A stretch of DNA of 36,767 nt from Pseudoselenomonas ruminantium (GTDB taxonomy: Bacteria > Bacillota > Negativicutes > Selenomonadales > Selenomonadaceae): assembly GCF_900113715.1 (NCBI RefSeq), contig NZ_FOQK01000031.1:1-36767 (forward strand), read 5' to 3'. Position numbers and translations under genes: made by a program. The notes under the pieces are model-generated. The model did no database searches. It saw only the letters and a list, made by a program, of their open reading frames with translations, and was not told where the DNA came from. Every line of letters starts with the position of its first letter. The first letter of the stretch is position 1. Positions 23,665 to 33,491 of this stretch are shown here, piece by piece.

Positions 23665-25550
23665 TGAACGGATTTTTGCCAATCAGCAAGAAGGATATGG
23701 AAGAACGCGGCTGGCAGCAGCTCGACTTCGTCTTCGTGTCCGGGGATGCCTATGTGGATCATCCGAGCTTTGGCCCGGCCATTCTTTGCCGCCTGTTGGA
23801 AAAGCATGGCTATAAAGTAGGAATCATACCCCAGCCAGACTGGCATTCTACCAGGGATTTCGACCGCCTGGGAAAACCGCGGCTGGGGTTTCTTGTTTCT
23901 GCGGGCAATATGGATTCCCTGCTCAACAAATTCACAGCGGCGCGCAAGGTTCGCCATCAGGATGCGTACTCTCCCGGGGGCAAGGCAGGTTTCCGGCCTG
24001 AGCGCGCGACGATCGTCTATTGCAACCGTCTGCGCGAGCTCTATCACGATGTGCCCATCATCATCGGCGGCATCGAGGCGAGCCTGCGCCGGCTGGCCCA
24101 CTACGACTATTGGAGCAACACCGTGCGCCGTTCCATCCTGGCTGACAGCCAGGCAGACCTGCTCATCTTCGGTATGGGGGAGCGGGCGCTTCTGGAGGTG
24201 GCGGCGGATCTGCAGCAGGGCGTAGCCATCGAGAACATCCAGGACGTGCAGGGGACGTGCTACCGCGTGCCCAACATGGACTATGTCTGGGATCATCTGC
24301 CCCTGCCATCCTATGCGGAGGTGGCGGCGGACAAGAAGAAATTCGCTGAGTCCTTCAAGCTGGAGTATCTGGAGCAGGACGCTATCCGCGGCCGCAAGCT
24401 GGCCCAGCAGAACGGCGAATGGTGCATCGTCCAGAATCCGCCTGCCCGGCCGCTTAACGAAGAGCAGATGGATGAGATCTACGATCTGCCGTACATGCGC
24501 ACGTGGCATCCCATCTATGACAAGGCGGGGGGGGTGCCGGCCATCCAGGAAGTGCAGTTCAGCCTTGTGAGCCAGCGCGGCTGCTTCGGCGGCTGCAATT
24601 TCTGCGCGATCATCTCCCATGAGGGGCGCATTATCCAGCGCCGCAGCCACGCGTCGCTTTTGCGCGAGGCGAAAATCCTCACGCAGCTGCCGGGATTCAA
24701 GGGCTATATCCATGACGTCGGCGGCCCTACGGCCAATTTCCGCCGCACGAGCTGCGACGGGCAGCTGGAGCGCGGCACCTGCCGTGGCAAGCCGTGCCTG
24801 TCGCCGGTGCCCTGCCGCAACCTGGTGGCCGACCATAGCGACTATCTGAAGCTGCTGCGTGAGCTGCGGGCCCTGCCAGGGGTCAAGAAAGTCTTCGTGC
24901 GCTCGGGCGTGCGGTTCGACTATCTGATGCTGGCCAAAGATGAATTCCTTGAGGAGCTCTGCAAGTACCATGTCAGCGGGCAGCTCAAGATCGCGCCGGA
25001 GCATGTATCTGACCGGGTGACGCGCATGATGGGCAAGTCGAACCGCAAGGTCTATCAGGCCTTTGCGGAAAGGTTCCGCCGTACGAACGAGAAACTCGGG
25101 CTGAAGCAGTACCTCGTGCCGTATTTCATGTCGAGCCATCCGGGCTCCGAGCTTGCTGATGCCATCGAGCTGGCGGAATTCATCCGTGACATGGGCTACC
25201 ATCCGCAGCAGGTGCAGGACTTCATCCCAACGCCGGGCACCCTCTCGACGGCCATGTGGTATACGGGCATCGACCCGCTGACGGGGGAGAAGGTATACAC
25301 GGCCAAGTCCTACGAGGAAAAACTCATGCAGCGGGCCCTCATGCAGTATTGGCTGCCGCAGAACCATGCCATCGTGCGCAAGGCACTGCGCCTGGCACAC
25401 CGCGAGGACCTCATCGGCTTTGCCCGCAAGTGCCTTGTGCGTCCCGAGGGCAGCGAGAAGAAACACATGCCGGACAAGGGCAGACGGCCGCGCCCGGCGA
25501 ACCATAGGAATAACAATCACAGCAAACGAGAAAAGAAGGTGCGGCGATGA
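23664..25550 (+). CDS. YgiQ-type radical SAM protein
   Basis: A 628-residue protein of the UPF0313/YgiQ family. The N-terminal part (about 1-290) carries the family stretch FVFVSGDAYVDHPSFGPAIL. The radical SAM cluster motif CFGGCNFC has cysteines at about 307, 311 and 314. The C-terminal part carries KIAPEHVSDRV and VPYFMSSHPGSE. The enzyme uses SAM and a 4Fe-4S cluster; its substrate is unknown. It overlaps nrdR by four bases, so rodZ-ygiQ-nrdR form one unit. Confidence 0.92.
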   Translation: MNGFLPISKKDMEERGWQQLDFVFVSGDAYVDHPSFGPAILCRLLEKHGYKVGIIPQPDWHSTRDFDRLGKPRLGFLVSAGNMDSLLNKFTAARKVRHQDAYSPGGKAGFRPERATIVYCNRLRELYHDVPIIIGGIEASLRRLAHYDYWSNTVRRSILADSQADLLIFGMGERALLEVAADLQQGVAIENIQDVQGTCYRVPNMDYVWDHLPLPSYAEVAADKKKFAESFKLEYLEQDAIRGRKLAQQNGEWCIVQNPPARPLNEEQMDEIYDLPYMRTWHPIYDKAGGVPAIQEVQFSLVSQRGCFGGCNFCAIISHEGRIIQRRSHASLLREAKILTQLPGFKGYIHDVGGPTANFRRTSCDGQLERGTCRGKPCLSPVPCRNLVADHSDYLKLLRELRALPGVKKVFVRSGVRFDYLMLAKDEFLEELCKYHVSGQLKIAPEHVSDRVTRMMGKSNRKVYQAFAERFRRTNEKLGLKQYLVPYFMSSHPGSELADAIELAEFIRDMGYHPQQVQDFIPTPGTLSTAMWYTGIDPLTGEKVYTAKSYEEKLMQRALMQYWLPQNHAIVRKALRLAHREDLIGFARKCLVRPEGSEKKHMPDKGRRPRPANHRNNNHSKREKKVRR

Positions 25551-26023
25551 AATGTCCATTTTGTAAACAGGCCGACAGCCGGGTAATCGACTCGCGGGCC
25601 GCCGAGGATGGCGCGACCATCCGCCGGCGCCGTGAGTGCAATGGCTGCGGCAAGCGGTTCACGACCTATGAGGTCGTCGAGAAATTGCCGCTGATGGTCG
25701 TCAAGCAGGACGGCCGCCGCGAGGTATTCAAGCGCGACAAGATATTGAATGGCGTCGTGCGTTCGTGCGACAAACGCGACATCTCGATGGAGCGCATCGT
25801 GGCGCTGGTCAACGAGATCGAGCGCGATGTGCGCAATACGATGGAGCAGGAGGTACCATCGTCCAAGATCGGCGAGCTCGTCATGAACCGCCTGAAGGAC
25901 TTCGATGAGGTCGCCTATATCCGTTTTGCATCGGTATACCGCAAGTTTGCCGATATCAGCAGCTTCCTTGAGGAGCTCAAGGTACTGCAGGCCCACAAGG
26001 GCGAAGAAGCGAAGGATAAGTAA
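25547..26023 (+). CDS. nrdR: Transcriptional repressor NrdR
   Basis: A 158-residue repressor of ribonucleotide reductase genes. The zinc ribbon has C3 and C6 (KCPFCK) and a second pair in CNGCGKRFTTYE, followed by an ATP-cone domain (VVKQDGRREVFKRDKI onward) that senses ATP and dATP. Length and motifs are standard. It starts inside the stop codon of the YgiQ-type gene. Its targets, the nrd genes, are not in this window. Confidence 0.97.
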   Translation: MKCPFCKQADSRVIDSRAAEDGATIRRRRECNGCGKRFTTYEVVEKLPLMVVKQDGRREVFKRDKILNGVVRSCDKRDISMERIVALVNEIERDVRNTMEQEVPSSKIGELVMNRLKDFDEVAYIRFASVYRKFADISSFLEELKVLQAHKGEEAKDK

Positions 26024-26058
26024 GACAGGCATAAGCAGGACTGGGAGGAAGAAAGCAT

Positions 26059-27783
26059 TTGGATTGGGAACTCAAACGAGAACTGAAGGAGCAACTGGCG
26101 CAGGAGACTGGCTATTACCGCTACCCGATGGGCACGCGGACGCCCGTGGCGCTGGTCTATCCCAATTCGTATTTCGTCGGCATGTCGAATCTCGGCCTGC
26201 ACATCGTCTATGAGCTCTTGAACGAGCGCGATGATGTGGCTTGTGAGCGCGTGTTCCTGCCAGAGCGCAAGGAGCTCAAGCGCTATGAGAATACGCGCAC
26301 GCCGCTCATGAGCATCGAGAACCAGACGCCGTTGCATGATTTTCCCATCATCGCGTTTGTGCTGTCCTTTGAGATGGACTATTTCAACGTCATGCAGATG
26401 CTGGCGCTGGGCAAGGTCAGGGTGAAGGCGGCTGAGCGCACGGAAAAAGACCCCCTCGTCATCGCGGGAGGGCCCTGTGCGACATTCAACCCTGAGCCGC
26501 TTTCCGGCGTCGTCGATGCCTTTGTCATCGGCGAGGGCGAGGTCATCATGCCGGCCTTCATGGATGCCTGGCACGAGGCCCAGGCACAGGGCATGAGCCG
26601 TCAGGAGATGCTCTTGCATATCGCCAAGGTTCCGGGCATCTATGTGCCGTCCCTCTATGAGCACCAGTACGATGAAGCGGGACATCTGACGGCCATCCAG
26701 GCCCTGCCGGGGGCTCCCGAGCGGGTCAGCCGCCAGTGGGTGCAGGACCTTGACGCGCATCCGGCCCATACGGTGGTCATCACGGACAACACCGAGTTCA
26801 ACTTCTATCTCATAGAGACGGCGCGGGGCTGTGGCCGCCACTGCCGGTTCTGCATGGCGGGCTACTGCTTCCGGCGGCCGCGCAACCGCTCCCTGGGCGT
26901 CATCACGCGGGAGGTCAAGGCGGCGCTCAAGCATAAGCGCCGCATCGGCCTGATGGGGGCGGCGATTTCGGATTATCCCGAAATCAACGAACTCTGCCGC
27001 GAGATCCTCGGCGAGGGGCTGTCGATGTCGGTGGCGTCCTTCCGCGCCGATTCGGTGACGAAGGAGCTCGTCGATTCGCTAGCCCAGAGCGGCCTCAAGA
27101 CGCTGACGATGGCGCCCGAGGCGGGAAGCCGGCGCATGCGTGCAGTCATCAACAAGGGCATCGAGGAGGAGCACCTGTTCAATGCCATGGAGCTGGGGCT
27201 CAAGGCGGGCATCCGCAATTTCCGCCTGTATCTCATGCTGGGCCTGCCCTTTGAGCAGGAGGCGGATATCGATGCCATCATCGACCTGGCGAACCGTCTC
27301 AAGGACTACATGGAGGAAAAGGGGGCGAAGGGGACGCTGACGCTCAGCGTCAATCCGTTCATCCCCAAGCCTTTCACGCCGTTCCAGTGGAAGCCCATGG
27401 CCGACCGCAAGTATGTAGAGCATGCCTTCAAGCGCCTGACCCAGGAGCTCAAGAAGCGCAAGCATATCATTGTCAACGTCGAGTCGCCCAAGGAGGCCTA
27501 TATCCAGGGCGTCATCGCCCGCGGCGGCCGCCGGGTCGGCGAGGCCTTGCTCCTGGCCCATGAGCTTGGCGGCAGCAAGGCATTCAAGCGGGCTATGAAG
27601 GAATGCGGCCTTTCGCTGGCGGAGGAGCTCTACCGCGAGCGAAAGGAGCAGGAGGTATTCCCCTGGGACAGGCTCGACATGGGCTTCACGCGGGAGTACC
27701 TGTACGCAGAGCTTGAAAAGGCTGGCGGCCTCAAGGCGACGATCCCGTGCTTTGACGGCTGCCACCGCTGCGGGGTCTGCTGA
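26059..27783 (+). CDS. Radical SAM protein of the TIGR03960 (B12-binding-domain) type
   Basis: A 574-residue protein. The N-terminal region (about 25-170, ALVYPNSYFVGMSNLGLH through VIAGGPCATFNPEPL and GEGE) is the cobalamin-binding-like domain. The cluster motif CGRHCRFC has cysteines at 258, 262 and 265. A cysteine-rich tail CFDGCHRCGVC ends the protein. The start is a TTG at 26059, ten bases after GGAGG, where the family N-terminus begins. The DUF2344 partner that often follows it in Firmicutes is not here; pgeF follows instead. Substrate unknown. Confidence 0.9.
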   Translation: MDWELKRELKEQLAQETGYYRYPMGTRTPVALVYPNSYFVGMSNLGLHIVYELLNERDDVACERVFLPERKELKRYENTRTPLMSIENQTPLHDFPIIAFVLSFEMDYFNVMQMLALGKVRVKAAERTEKDPLVIAGGPCATFNPEPLSGVVDAFVIGEGEVIMPAFMDAWHEAQAQGMSRQEMLLHIAKVPGIYVPSLYEHQYDEAGHLTAIQALPGAPERVSRQWVQDLDAHPAHTVVITDNTEFNFYLIETARGCGRHCRFCMAGYCFRRPRNRSLGVITREVKAALKHKRRIGLMGAAISDYPEINELCREILGEGLSMSVASFRADSVTKELVDSLAQSGLKTLTMAPEAGSRRMRAVINKGIEEEHLFNAMELGLKAGIRNFRLYLMLGLPFEQEADIDAIIDLANRLKDYMEEKGAKGTLTLSVNPFIPKPFTPFQWKPMADRKYVEHAFKRLTQELKKRKHIIVNVESPKEAYIQGVIARGGRRVGEALLLAHELGGSKAFKRAMKECGLSLAEELYRERKEQEVFPWDRLDMGFTREYLYAELEKAGGLKATIPCFDGCHRCGVC

Positions 27784-27830
27784 GCAGGGGATAACATCAA
27801 CAAATCTAGCAAACAAAGAGGGTGCGATGG

Positions 27831-28652
27831 ATGAGTTTTGTGCTTGAACATATGCGGGATAATCTCTGGCGGGGCAAGTTCTCGTCATTTACGGAGGACC
27901 TTTGTGTGCATGGTCTGACGGGACGCCTCGGCGGCGTGAGCAAGAAGCCCTATGACTCGCTGAACATGGCGTTGCATGTCGGTGACGACCCGCAGGCCGT
28001 CTGGCAGAACCGGCAGCGGTTCCTGCATGCCTTGGGGCTGAAGCCCGAGAACATGGTCACGCCGGAGCAGGTGCATGGCGATGCCGTCATGCGCGTCGGG
28101 GCAGCTGAGGTCGGCCGCGGGGCGCGTGACTACGCCGATGCGATTGCGGCCACGGATGCCTTGATCACCGACGAGCCAGGGCTGCCGCTGGTGCTCTGCT
28201 TTGCAGACTGCACGCCCATCCTGTTCCTTGACCCCGAGCATCGGGCCATCGGCATCGCCCATGGCGGCTGGAAGGGTACGGTGAACAAGATCGCGCAGAA
28301 GACTGCCCAGGCGATGCAGCGCGAGTTCGGCACCAATCCCGACGAGCTCCTCGTCGGCATCGGGCCGGCCATCGGGCCCTGCTGCTATGAGGTCGGCGAA
28401 AACGTGGCGGATGAGTTCCGGCAGGCCTTCCCTGCTCATGAGGACAAGATCGTGCTGGCAGAAGATGGCAAGCCGCATCTGAACCTTTGGCAGGCCAACC
28501 GCCTGCAGCTCATGGATATCGGCGTGCGCAGCGAGAACATCGAGATGGCCGATACCTGCACAGCCTGCAAGCACCAGTGGTTCTATTCCTACCGCGCCGA
28601 TGGCGGCACCACGGGCCGCATGGCAGCTGTCCTGGCACTTACGAAATACTGA
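27831..28652 (+). CDS. pgeF: Peptidoglycan editing factor PgeF (YlmD/YfiH, laccase-domain family)
   Basis: A 273-residue protein of the multicopper-polyphenol-oxidase fold family, equivalent to B. subtilis YlmD. Members act as purine-nucleoside-active enzymes and/or remove wrongly placed residues from wall precursors. Conserved metal ligands are seen in EQVHGDAV, LCFADCTPI and GIAHGGWKGT. The ATG at 27831 lies six bases after GAGGGTG and is preferred to a GTG at 27822. It heads the division cluster yggS-sepF-ylmH-divIVA. Confidence 0.92.
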   Translation: MSFVLEHMRDNLWRGKFSSFTEDLCVHGLTGRLGGVSKKPYDSLNMALHVGDDPQAVWQNRQRFLHALGLKPENMVTPEQVHGDAVMRVGAAEVGRGARDYADAIAATDALITDEPGLPLVLCFADCTPILFLDPEHRAIGIAHGGWKGTVNKIAQKTAQAMQREFGTNPDELLVGIGPAIGPCCYEVGENVADEFRQAFPAHEDKIVLAEDGKPHLNLWQANRLQLMDIGVRSENIEMADTCTACKHQWFYSYRADGGTTGRMAAVLALTKY

Positions 28653-28666
28653 TCGGGGGTAATCGC

Positions 28667-29359
28667 ATGATAAAAGAGAAGTTTCATGAAGTCGAGGCCG
28701 CTATCGCTGCCAGCATGGAACGACGCACCCGCGTGCCCAAGGATGCGCCCGTAAAACTCATCGCCGTGACGAAGAATCACGATGTGGCGGCGATGCGCGA
28801 AGCCATCGATGCTGGTGCGACCGATGTGGGTGAGAACCGCATCCAGGAGGCCAAGGAGAAATACGCGGTGCTGGACCGCGAAGTGACCTGGCATCTGATC
28901 GGCCATCTGCAGACGAACAAGGCCAAGGTGGCGGTGCAGATTTTCGACCTGATCCATTCGGTGGATACGCCGCATCTGGCCAAGGCACTGGACAAGGAGG
29001 CTGGCAAGATCGGCAAGGTCCAGGACATCCTGGTGCAGGTCAACCTGGCCAAGGAGGACAGCAAATCCGGGGTCTATAAGGAAGACCTGCGGGCCATGCT
29101 CGATCTGGTCGAGACGCTGCCGCATCTCTGCCTGCGCGGCTTGATGTGCATCGCACCGAACTACGAAGACGTCGAGCTGTGCCGGCCGTTGTTCCGGGAA
29201 ATGCATGAAATTTACCAGCAAGTAAAGGAATTGCCGTATCCAACGGCGAATATTACATATTTATCTATGGGTATGACCCATGACTACCCCATTGCGGTCG
29301 AAGAGGGCGCAAATATAGTCCGGGTAGGAACCGCGATTTTTGGACCGCGACAATACTAA
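28667..29359 (+). CDS. YggS-family pyridoxal phosphate homeostasis protein
   Basis: A 230-residue PLP-binding protein (B. subtilis YlmE) with a racemase-like barrel but no known catalysis; it buffers PLP levels. The PLP lysine is in LIAVTKNHD, and GENRIQEAKEKY, WHLIGHLQTNK and the C-terminal LSMGMTHDYPIAVEEGAN are family signatures. The ATG at 28667 is placed after GGGGGT; the open frame continues upstream within pgeF but without support. It lies 14 bases after pgeF and 12 bases before sepF. Confidence 0.95.
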   Translation: MIKEKFHEVEAAIAASMERRTRVPKDAPVKLIAVTKNHDVAAMREAIDAGATDVGENRIQEAKEKYAVLDREVTWHLIGHLQTNKAKVAVQIFDLIHSVDTPHLAKALDKEAGKIGKVQDILVQVNLAKEDSKSGVYKEDLRAMLDLVETLPHLCLRGLMCIAPNYEDVELCRPLFREMHEIYQQVKELPYPTANITYLSMGMTHDYPIAVEEGANIVRVGTAIFGPRQY

Positions 29360-29371
29360 AGAGGTGGCATT

Positions 29372-29869
29372 ATGAGTATTATTGATAAAGTTTGCGGAAA
29401 GATGGGCCTGATGGACCCCGAGGACGAGAAGCTCGATTTCGCCGACGAGGAACGCGAGCAGAAGCCGGAGATGAAACGTGAACCAGCCGAGGAGGAACAG
29501 GCTATGAATCATGAGAAAGAGGGCGCCCACAACGTCGTGGACTTCCACTCGGCCGCAACGGCGCGCGAGAACACCGTGACCAACTACAAGATGAAGGTCA
29601 TTGTCATCGAGCCGCAGACCTTTGACGATGCGCAGCAGGTCGCCAACAACCTGCGTGAGAAGAAGCCGGTCGTCATCAATTTCGAGAAGACGGACGCCGA
29701 GGCAGCTAAGCGCATCATTGACTTTATCAGTGGTACGACGTACGCGCTGAACGGTGAGATCAAGAAGGTCGGTCACAACGTATTCCTCTGTGCGCCGAGC
29801 AACGTCAACGTCAGCTATACGGAAGAAGATCGCCGGGTATCGACGGAGATGCCCTGGCTGAAGAAATAA
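29372..29869 (+). CDS. sepF: Cell division protein SepF
   Basis: A 165-residue FtsZ partner that tethers and bundles FtsZ at the septum in Firmicutes. The N-terminus (MSIIDKVCGKMGLM) can form a membrane-binding amphipathic helix, an acidic linker follows, and the DUF552 core spans about 75-150 (VIVIEPQTFDDAQQVANNLR and VVINFEKTDAEAAKRIIDFISG). Its place between yggS and ylmH is conserved in Firmicutes. Confidence 0.96.
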   Translation: MSIIDKVCGKMGLMDPEDEKLDFADEEREQKPEMKREPAEEEQAMNHEKEGAHNVVDFHSAATARENTVTNYKMKVIVIEPQTFDDAQQVANNLREKKPVVINFEKTDAEAAKRIIDFISGTTYALNGEIKKVGHNVFLCAPSNVNVSYTEEDRRVSTEMPWLKK

Positions 29870-29884
29870 GGGAACTAGAGCAAC

Positions 29885-30679
29885 ATGGCAAGTGAACAGA
29901 AAGAAAAACTGATCCGTTTCTACAAGGGGACGGAGGGCGAGGAAGCGGTCATAAAGCTCGTCGATATGGCTGAGGCCGTCCTGCGCAACCAGAAGTTCCG
30001 CATGAGCGGCTTCCTCGACCCCTTCGGGCAGGAAATCGCCGAGACCGTGGCGGCCAACTACGGCCGGCTGCGCGTCGACTTCGCGGGGGGCTATCAGGGC
30101 GCGGAACGCTGCCGCGCCATTTATGTGCATGAGGACTTTTTGGGGACGCCGGCAGGCTTTGACATTGACTGCATCGAGGCGCGCTGGAATGGGCAGTTTG
30201 CCCGCCTCTCGCACCGCGATGTGCTCGGGGCCCTCATGGGGCTTGGCATCGAGCGCGACTGCATCGGTGACCTGCTCGTGACGAATGACAGCGTCAAGAT
30301 CCTCTGCGACAAGAAGATGGCAGAATATTTCCTCGCGAACCTCACGAAGATTGGTGCTGTCGGCGTGAGCTGCCAGCGCGTCGAGCTTTCCTCGATCGCG
30401 CCGAAGGAAGAGCGCTGCAAGGAAATCCGCGCGACGGTGGCATCCCTGCGTGTCGACTCGATTGCGGCATCGGGCTTTGGCTCCTCGCGCAGCCGGGCAG
30501 CGGCTGACATTGCCGCCGACAAGCTGAAGCTCAACTGGCAGCCGGTCAAGAGTGCCTCGCAGACCGTCAAGGAGGGGGACATCCTCTCGATGCGCGGCCG
30601 TGGCCGCCTGGAGGTCGCTGAGGTGCGCGGCACGACGAAGAAGGGCCGCACGGTCGTGGTCCTCAAGCGCTATATGTGA
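29885..30679 (+). CDS. ylmH: YlmH-family S4-domain RNA-binding protein
   Basis: A 264-residue protein with a YlmH N-terminal region and a C-terminal S4 RNA-binding domain (about 183-264, LRVDSIAASGFGSSRSRAAADI and RGRGRLEVAEV). In Firmicutes it is linked to ribosome rescue and to the division cluster. It starts 15 bases after sepF. The small membrane gene ylmG that normally stands between sepF and ylmH in Bacillus is missing. Confidence 0.93.
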   Translation: MASEQKEKLIRFYKGTEGEEAVIKLVDMAEAVLRNQKFRMSGFLDPFGQEIAETVAANYGRLRVDFAGGYQGAERCRAIYVHEDFLGTPAGFDIDCIEARWNGQFARLSHRDVLGALMGLGIERDCIGDLLVTNDSVKILCDKKMAEYFLANLTKIGAVGVSCQRVELSSIAPKEERCKEIRATVASLRVDSIAASGFGSSRSRAAADIAADKLKLNWQPVKSASQTVKEGDILSMRGRGRLEVAEVRGTTKKGRTVVVLKRYM

Positions 30680-30715
30680 TAGACAAATACTCGTTTCAGA
30701 TGGGAGATAATAACC

Positions 30716-31339
30716 TTGCTTACACCAATGGACATCCATAACAAAGATTTCAAACGCAGTTTCCGCGGCTACAACGAGGATGAGATCGACGATTTCCTCG
30801 ACCAGGTCGTCAACGACTACGAGAAGCTGTTCCGTGACAACGACCGCCTCAAGGAGGAGCTTGAGCGGGCACGCAAGGACAACGAACAGTATCAGCAGCT
30901 GGAGCAGAACCTCAAGGACACGCTGCTGGTGGCTCAGAAGACGGCGGAGGAAGTGACGTCGAATGCGCGCCAGAATGCTGAGGAGCTGCGCGAGAACACG
31001 GCCAGGGAGTGCCAGAACATGCGCCATGAGGCCGAGATGCAGGCTAAGAAGCAGCTCGATGATGCAGCTGCCAAGGTGCGCAGCATCGTCGCTGAGTACG
31101 ACCGCCTCGTGCGCGAGAAGAACCAGTTCCTGCGCAAGGTCAAGGTGACGATGGAGTCGGAGCTGGCTGTCATCAATGAGACGCTGCGTGTGCTGCCGGA
31201 CCCGGAAGCCGCTGAGCGCCAGGCTGAGCAGCAGAAGCAGGCAGCTGCGCAGCAGACCGCCGAAGAGCCCCAGGTAACGGAGCAGGCAGCTGCTGAGGAA
31301 GCTGAGGAGAAAGACAAGGCAAGCGAGGAGAAAGAGTAA
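30716..31339 (+). CDS. divIVA: Cell division/polarity protein DivIVA
   Basis: A 207-residue coiled-coil protein that binds curved membrane at poles and septa. MLTPMDIHNKDFKRSFRGYNEDEIDDFLD is the family N-terminus, followed by a long heptad-rich coiled coil (about 35-160) and an acidic Glu/Ala/Gln tail. The start is a TTG at 30716, nine bases after GGGAG; the ATG at 30728 would remove the conserved LTP residues. It follows ylmH, as in Bacillus, but ileS does not follow it here. Confidence 0.94.
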   Translation: MLTPMDIHNKDFKRSFRGYNEDEIDDFLDQVVNDYEKLFRDNDRLKEELERARKDNEQYQQLEQNLKDTLLVAQKTAEEVTSNARQNAEELRENTARECQNMRHEAEMQAKKQLDDAAAKVRSIVAEYDRLVREKNQFLRKVKVTMESELAVINETLRVLPDPEAAERQAEQQKQAAAQQTAEEPQVTEQAAAEEAEEKDKASEEKE

Positions 31340-31346
31340 GTAAGTG

Positions 31347-31790
31347 ATGGCCTTTTGTTTGTTTGTTGTTCTGCTGGTATTGGATCAGGTAGTCAAAAGC
31401 TATGTCAGCACGGCCATGCTGCTCGGTGAGACGATACCGGTTGTGCCGGGGATATTCCACATCACGTACATCCTCAATCCAGGGGCAGCCTTCGGGATGC
31501 TTGCGCATCAGCGCTGGTTCTTCATCCTGGCGGGGATCATCATCGTCGCGGCGTTCCTTTACTATTATCCGCGGCTCAGGCGCCAGTGCGGCTGGTTCCA
31601 TTACGGCTGCGTGGCGCTGCTGTCTGGTGCTGTGGGCAATCTCATCGACCGCATCCGGAACGGACTGGTCATCGACTTCATCGATTTCCGCGTCTGGCCG
31701 GTGTTCAACATTGCCGATATAGCGATTGTGCTTGGTGTTGCCAGCATGATATATGCAATTCTATACAAGATGAAAGATACAGAGGATTGA
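31347..31790 (+). CDS. lspA: Lipoprotein signal peptidase
   Basis: A 147-residue aspartyl peptidase with four membrane helices that cuts the signal peptide from diacylglyceryl-prolipoproteins. The conserved NPGAAFG, GNLIDRIRNG and FNIADIAI segments contain the catalytic aspartates. Starts at GTG 31344 or ATG 31347 differ by one residue, and the ribosome site is weak. It lies seven bases after divIVA and one base before rluD, as a tightly packed set. Confidence 0.95.
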   Translation: MAFCLFVVLLVLDQVVKSYVSTAMLLGETIPVVPGIFHITYILNPGAAFGMLAHQRWFFILAGIIIVAAFLYYYPRLRRQCGWFHYGCVALLSGAVGNLIDRIRNGLVIDFIDFRVWPVFNIADIAIVLGVASMIYAILYKMKDTED

Positions 31791-31791
31791 T

Positions 31792-32745
31792 ATGGCAGAA
31801 CCATTGTTATTCATAGCAGATAAGGCTGGCGAGCGGCTGGACGTCTTTTTGACGCGCCAGCAGCCTGACTTGTCAAGAGCACATGTGCAGAAGCTCATCA
31901 CAGAGGGCGCGGCACTGGTGGATGGGGCGGTCCGCAAGGCGAACTACAAGCTGCGCGGTGGCGAGCAGGTCAGTTTGACGGTACCCGAGGCGGCATCGGT
32001 GGAGATCAAGGCAGAGGATATCCCTCTGGATGTGCTCTACGAAGATGAGGATATCATCGTCGTCAACAAAGCGCGCGGCATGGTCGTGCATCCGGCGGCG
32101 GGCGTCAATACCGGGACGCTCGTCAACGCATTGCTCTGCCATTGCCACGATCTTTCGGGCATCAACGGCGAGATCCGCCCGGGCATCGTGCACCGGCTCG
32201 ATAAGGATACCTCGGGTGTCATGGTCTGCGCCAAGAACGACAAGGCGCATATCGACCTGGCAGAGCAGATCCGCACGAAGGCGGCGCACCGCATCTACTG
32301 GGCCATCGTGCATGGCAACATCAAGGAAGAGGCGGGGATCATCAAGGGCGACATCGGCCGCCATCCCACCGACCGCAAGAAAATGGCTATTGTCCGTGAG
32401 AATGGCAAGCCGGCGGTCACGCATTTCAAGGTGCTTGAGCGGTTCGGTGACTACACGCTGATTGAATGCCGTCTTGAGACAGGGCGCACGCATCAGATCC
32501 GCGTCCATATGACGAGCATTGGGCATCCGCTTGTCAACGATCCCAAGTATGGCCCGAAAAAGCCGTCGCCTTTTGCCATCGAGGGACAGGCCCTGCATTC
32601 GCTGACGCTGACACTGACGCACCCGGGGACAGGCGAGCCGATGACGTTTACAGCTCCGCTGCCTGCGGACATGCAGCGGATACTCACAGGCCTGCGTGAC
32701 CGCCTGGCCAAGGACCGCAGGAAAGCTGCTGCGATGCAGCCTTGA
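31792..32745 (+). CDS. rluD: RluA/RluD-family 23S rRNA pseudouridine synthase
   Basis: A 317-residue enzyme that turns specific uridines of 23S rRNA into pseudouridine. An S4 domain occupies about residues 13-75 and the catalytic domain follows, with the aspartate in the motif GIVHRLDKDTSGVMV. The C-terminal motif RLETGRTHQIRVHM is also present. The lspA-rluD-pyrR order matches Bacillus (lspA-ylyB-pyrR). Whether it is RluD itself or another RluA-family member cannot be settled from sequence. Confidence 0.92.
   Translation: MAEPLLFIADKAGERLDVFLTRQQPDLSRAHVQKLITEGAALVDGAVRKANYKLRGGEQVSLTVPEAASVEIKAEDIPLDVLYEDEDIIVVNKARGMVVHPAAGVNTGTLVNALLCHCHDLSGINGEIRPGIVHRLDKDTSGVMVCAKNDKAHIDLAEQIRTKAAHRIYWAIVHGNIKEEAGIIKGDIGRHPTDRKKMAIVRENGKPAVTHFKVLERFGDYTLIECRLETGRTHQIRVHMTSIGHPLVNDPKYGPKKPSPFAIEGQALHSLTLTLTHPGTGEPMTFTAPLPADMQRILTGLRDRLAKDRRKAAAMQP
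31866..31875. repeat. TGACNNGTCA palindrome, single copy (TGACTTGTCA)
   Basis: Exact copy of the recurring palindrome in the S4-domain part of rluD, read as Asp-Leu-Ser. Confidence 0.65.
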
Positions 32746-32784
32746 TGGCACGATATACCTAGCGATAAGAAAAGACGGGAGTGA

Positions 32785-33345
<561 letters not shown>

Positions 33346-33355
33346 TAAGATAGCA

Positions 33356-33394
33356 AAGTCTGCTGCACAGCCATTATGTGCAGCAGACTTTTTT
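33356..33394 (+). terminator. Intrinsic terminator after pyrR
   Basis: A perfect 14-bp stem AAGTCTGCTGCACA / TGTGCAGCAGACTT (33356-33369 with 33377-33390) with a 7-base loop, followed by TTTT. Confidence 0.97.
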
Positions 33395-33491
33395 ACAATG
33401 ATGAAAACTGCAGGAAATAAGGGATATACAGGACACGCGAAACGTATTATACTTGAGAAAGAATATTTGTCGATTGTTGGAGGCTGGGCTT

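Noticed and set aside
1834-31027. Very long open frames antisense to major genes (for example minus-strand frames opposite the chemoreceptor, the PTS gene, the YgiQ-type gene and the sepF-divIVA region)
   Set aside because: The sense genes are unmistakable, the antisense frames have no recognisable family features and abnormal composition, and such frames arise from strong codon bias in GC-rich genes.
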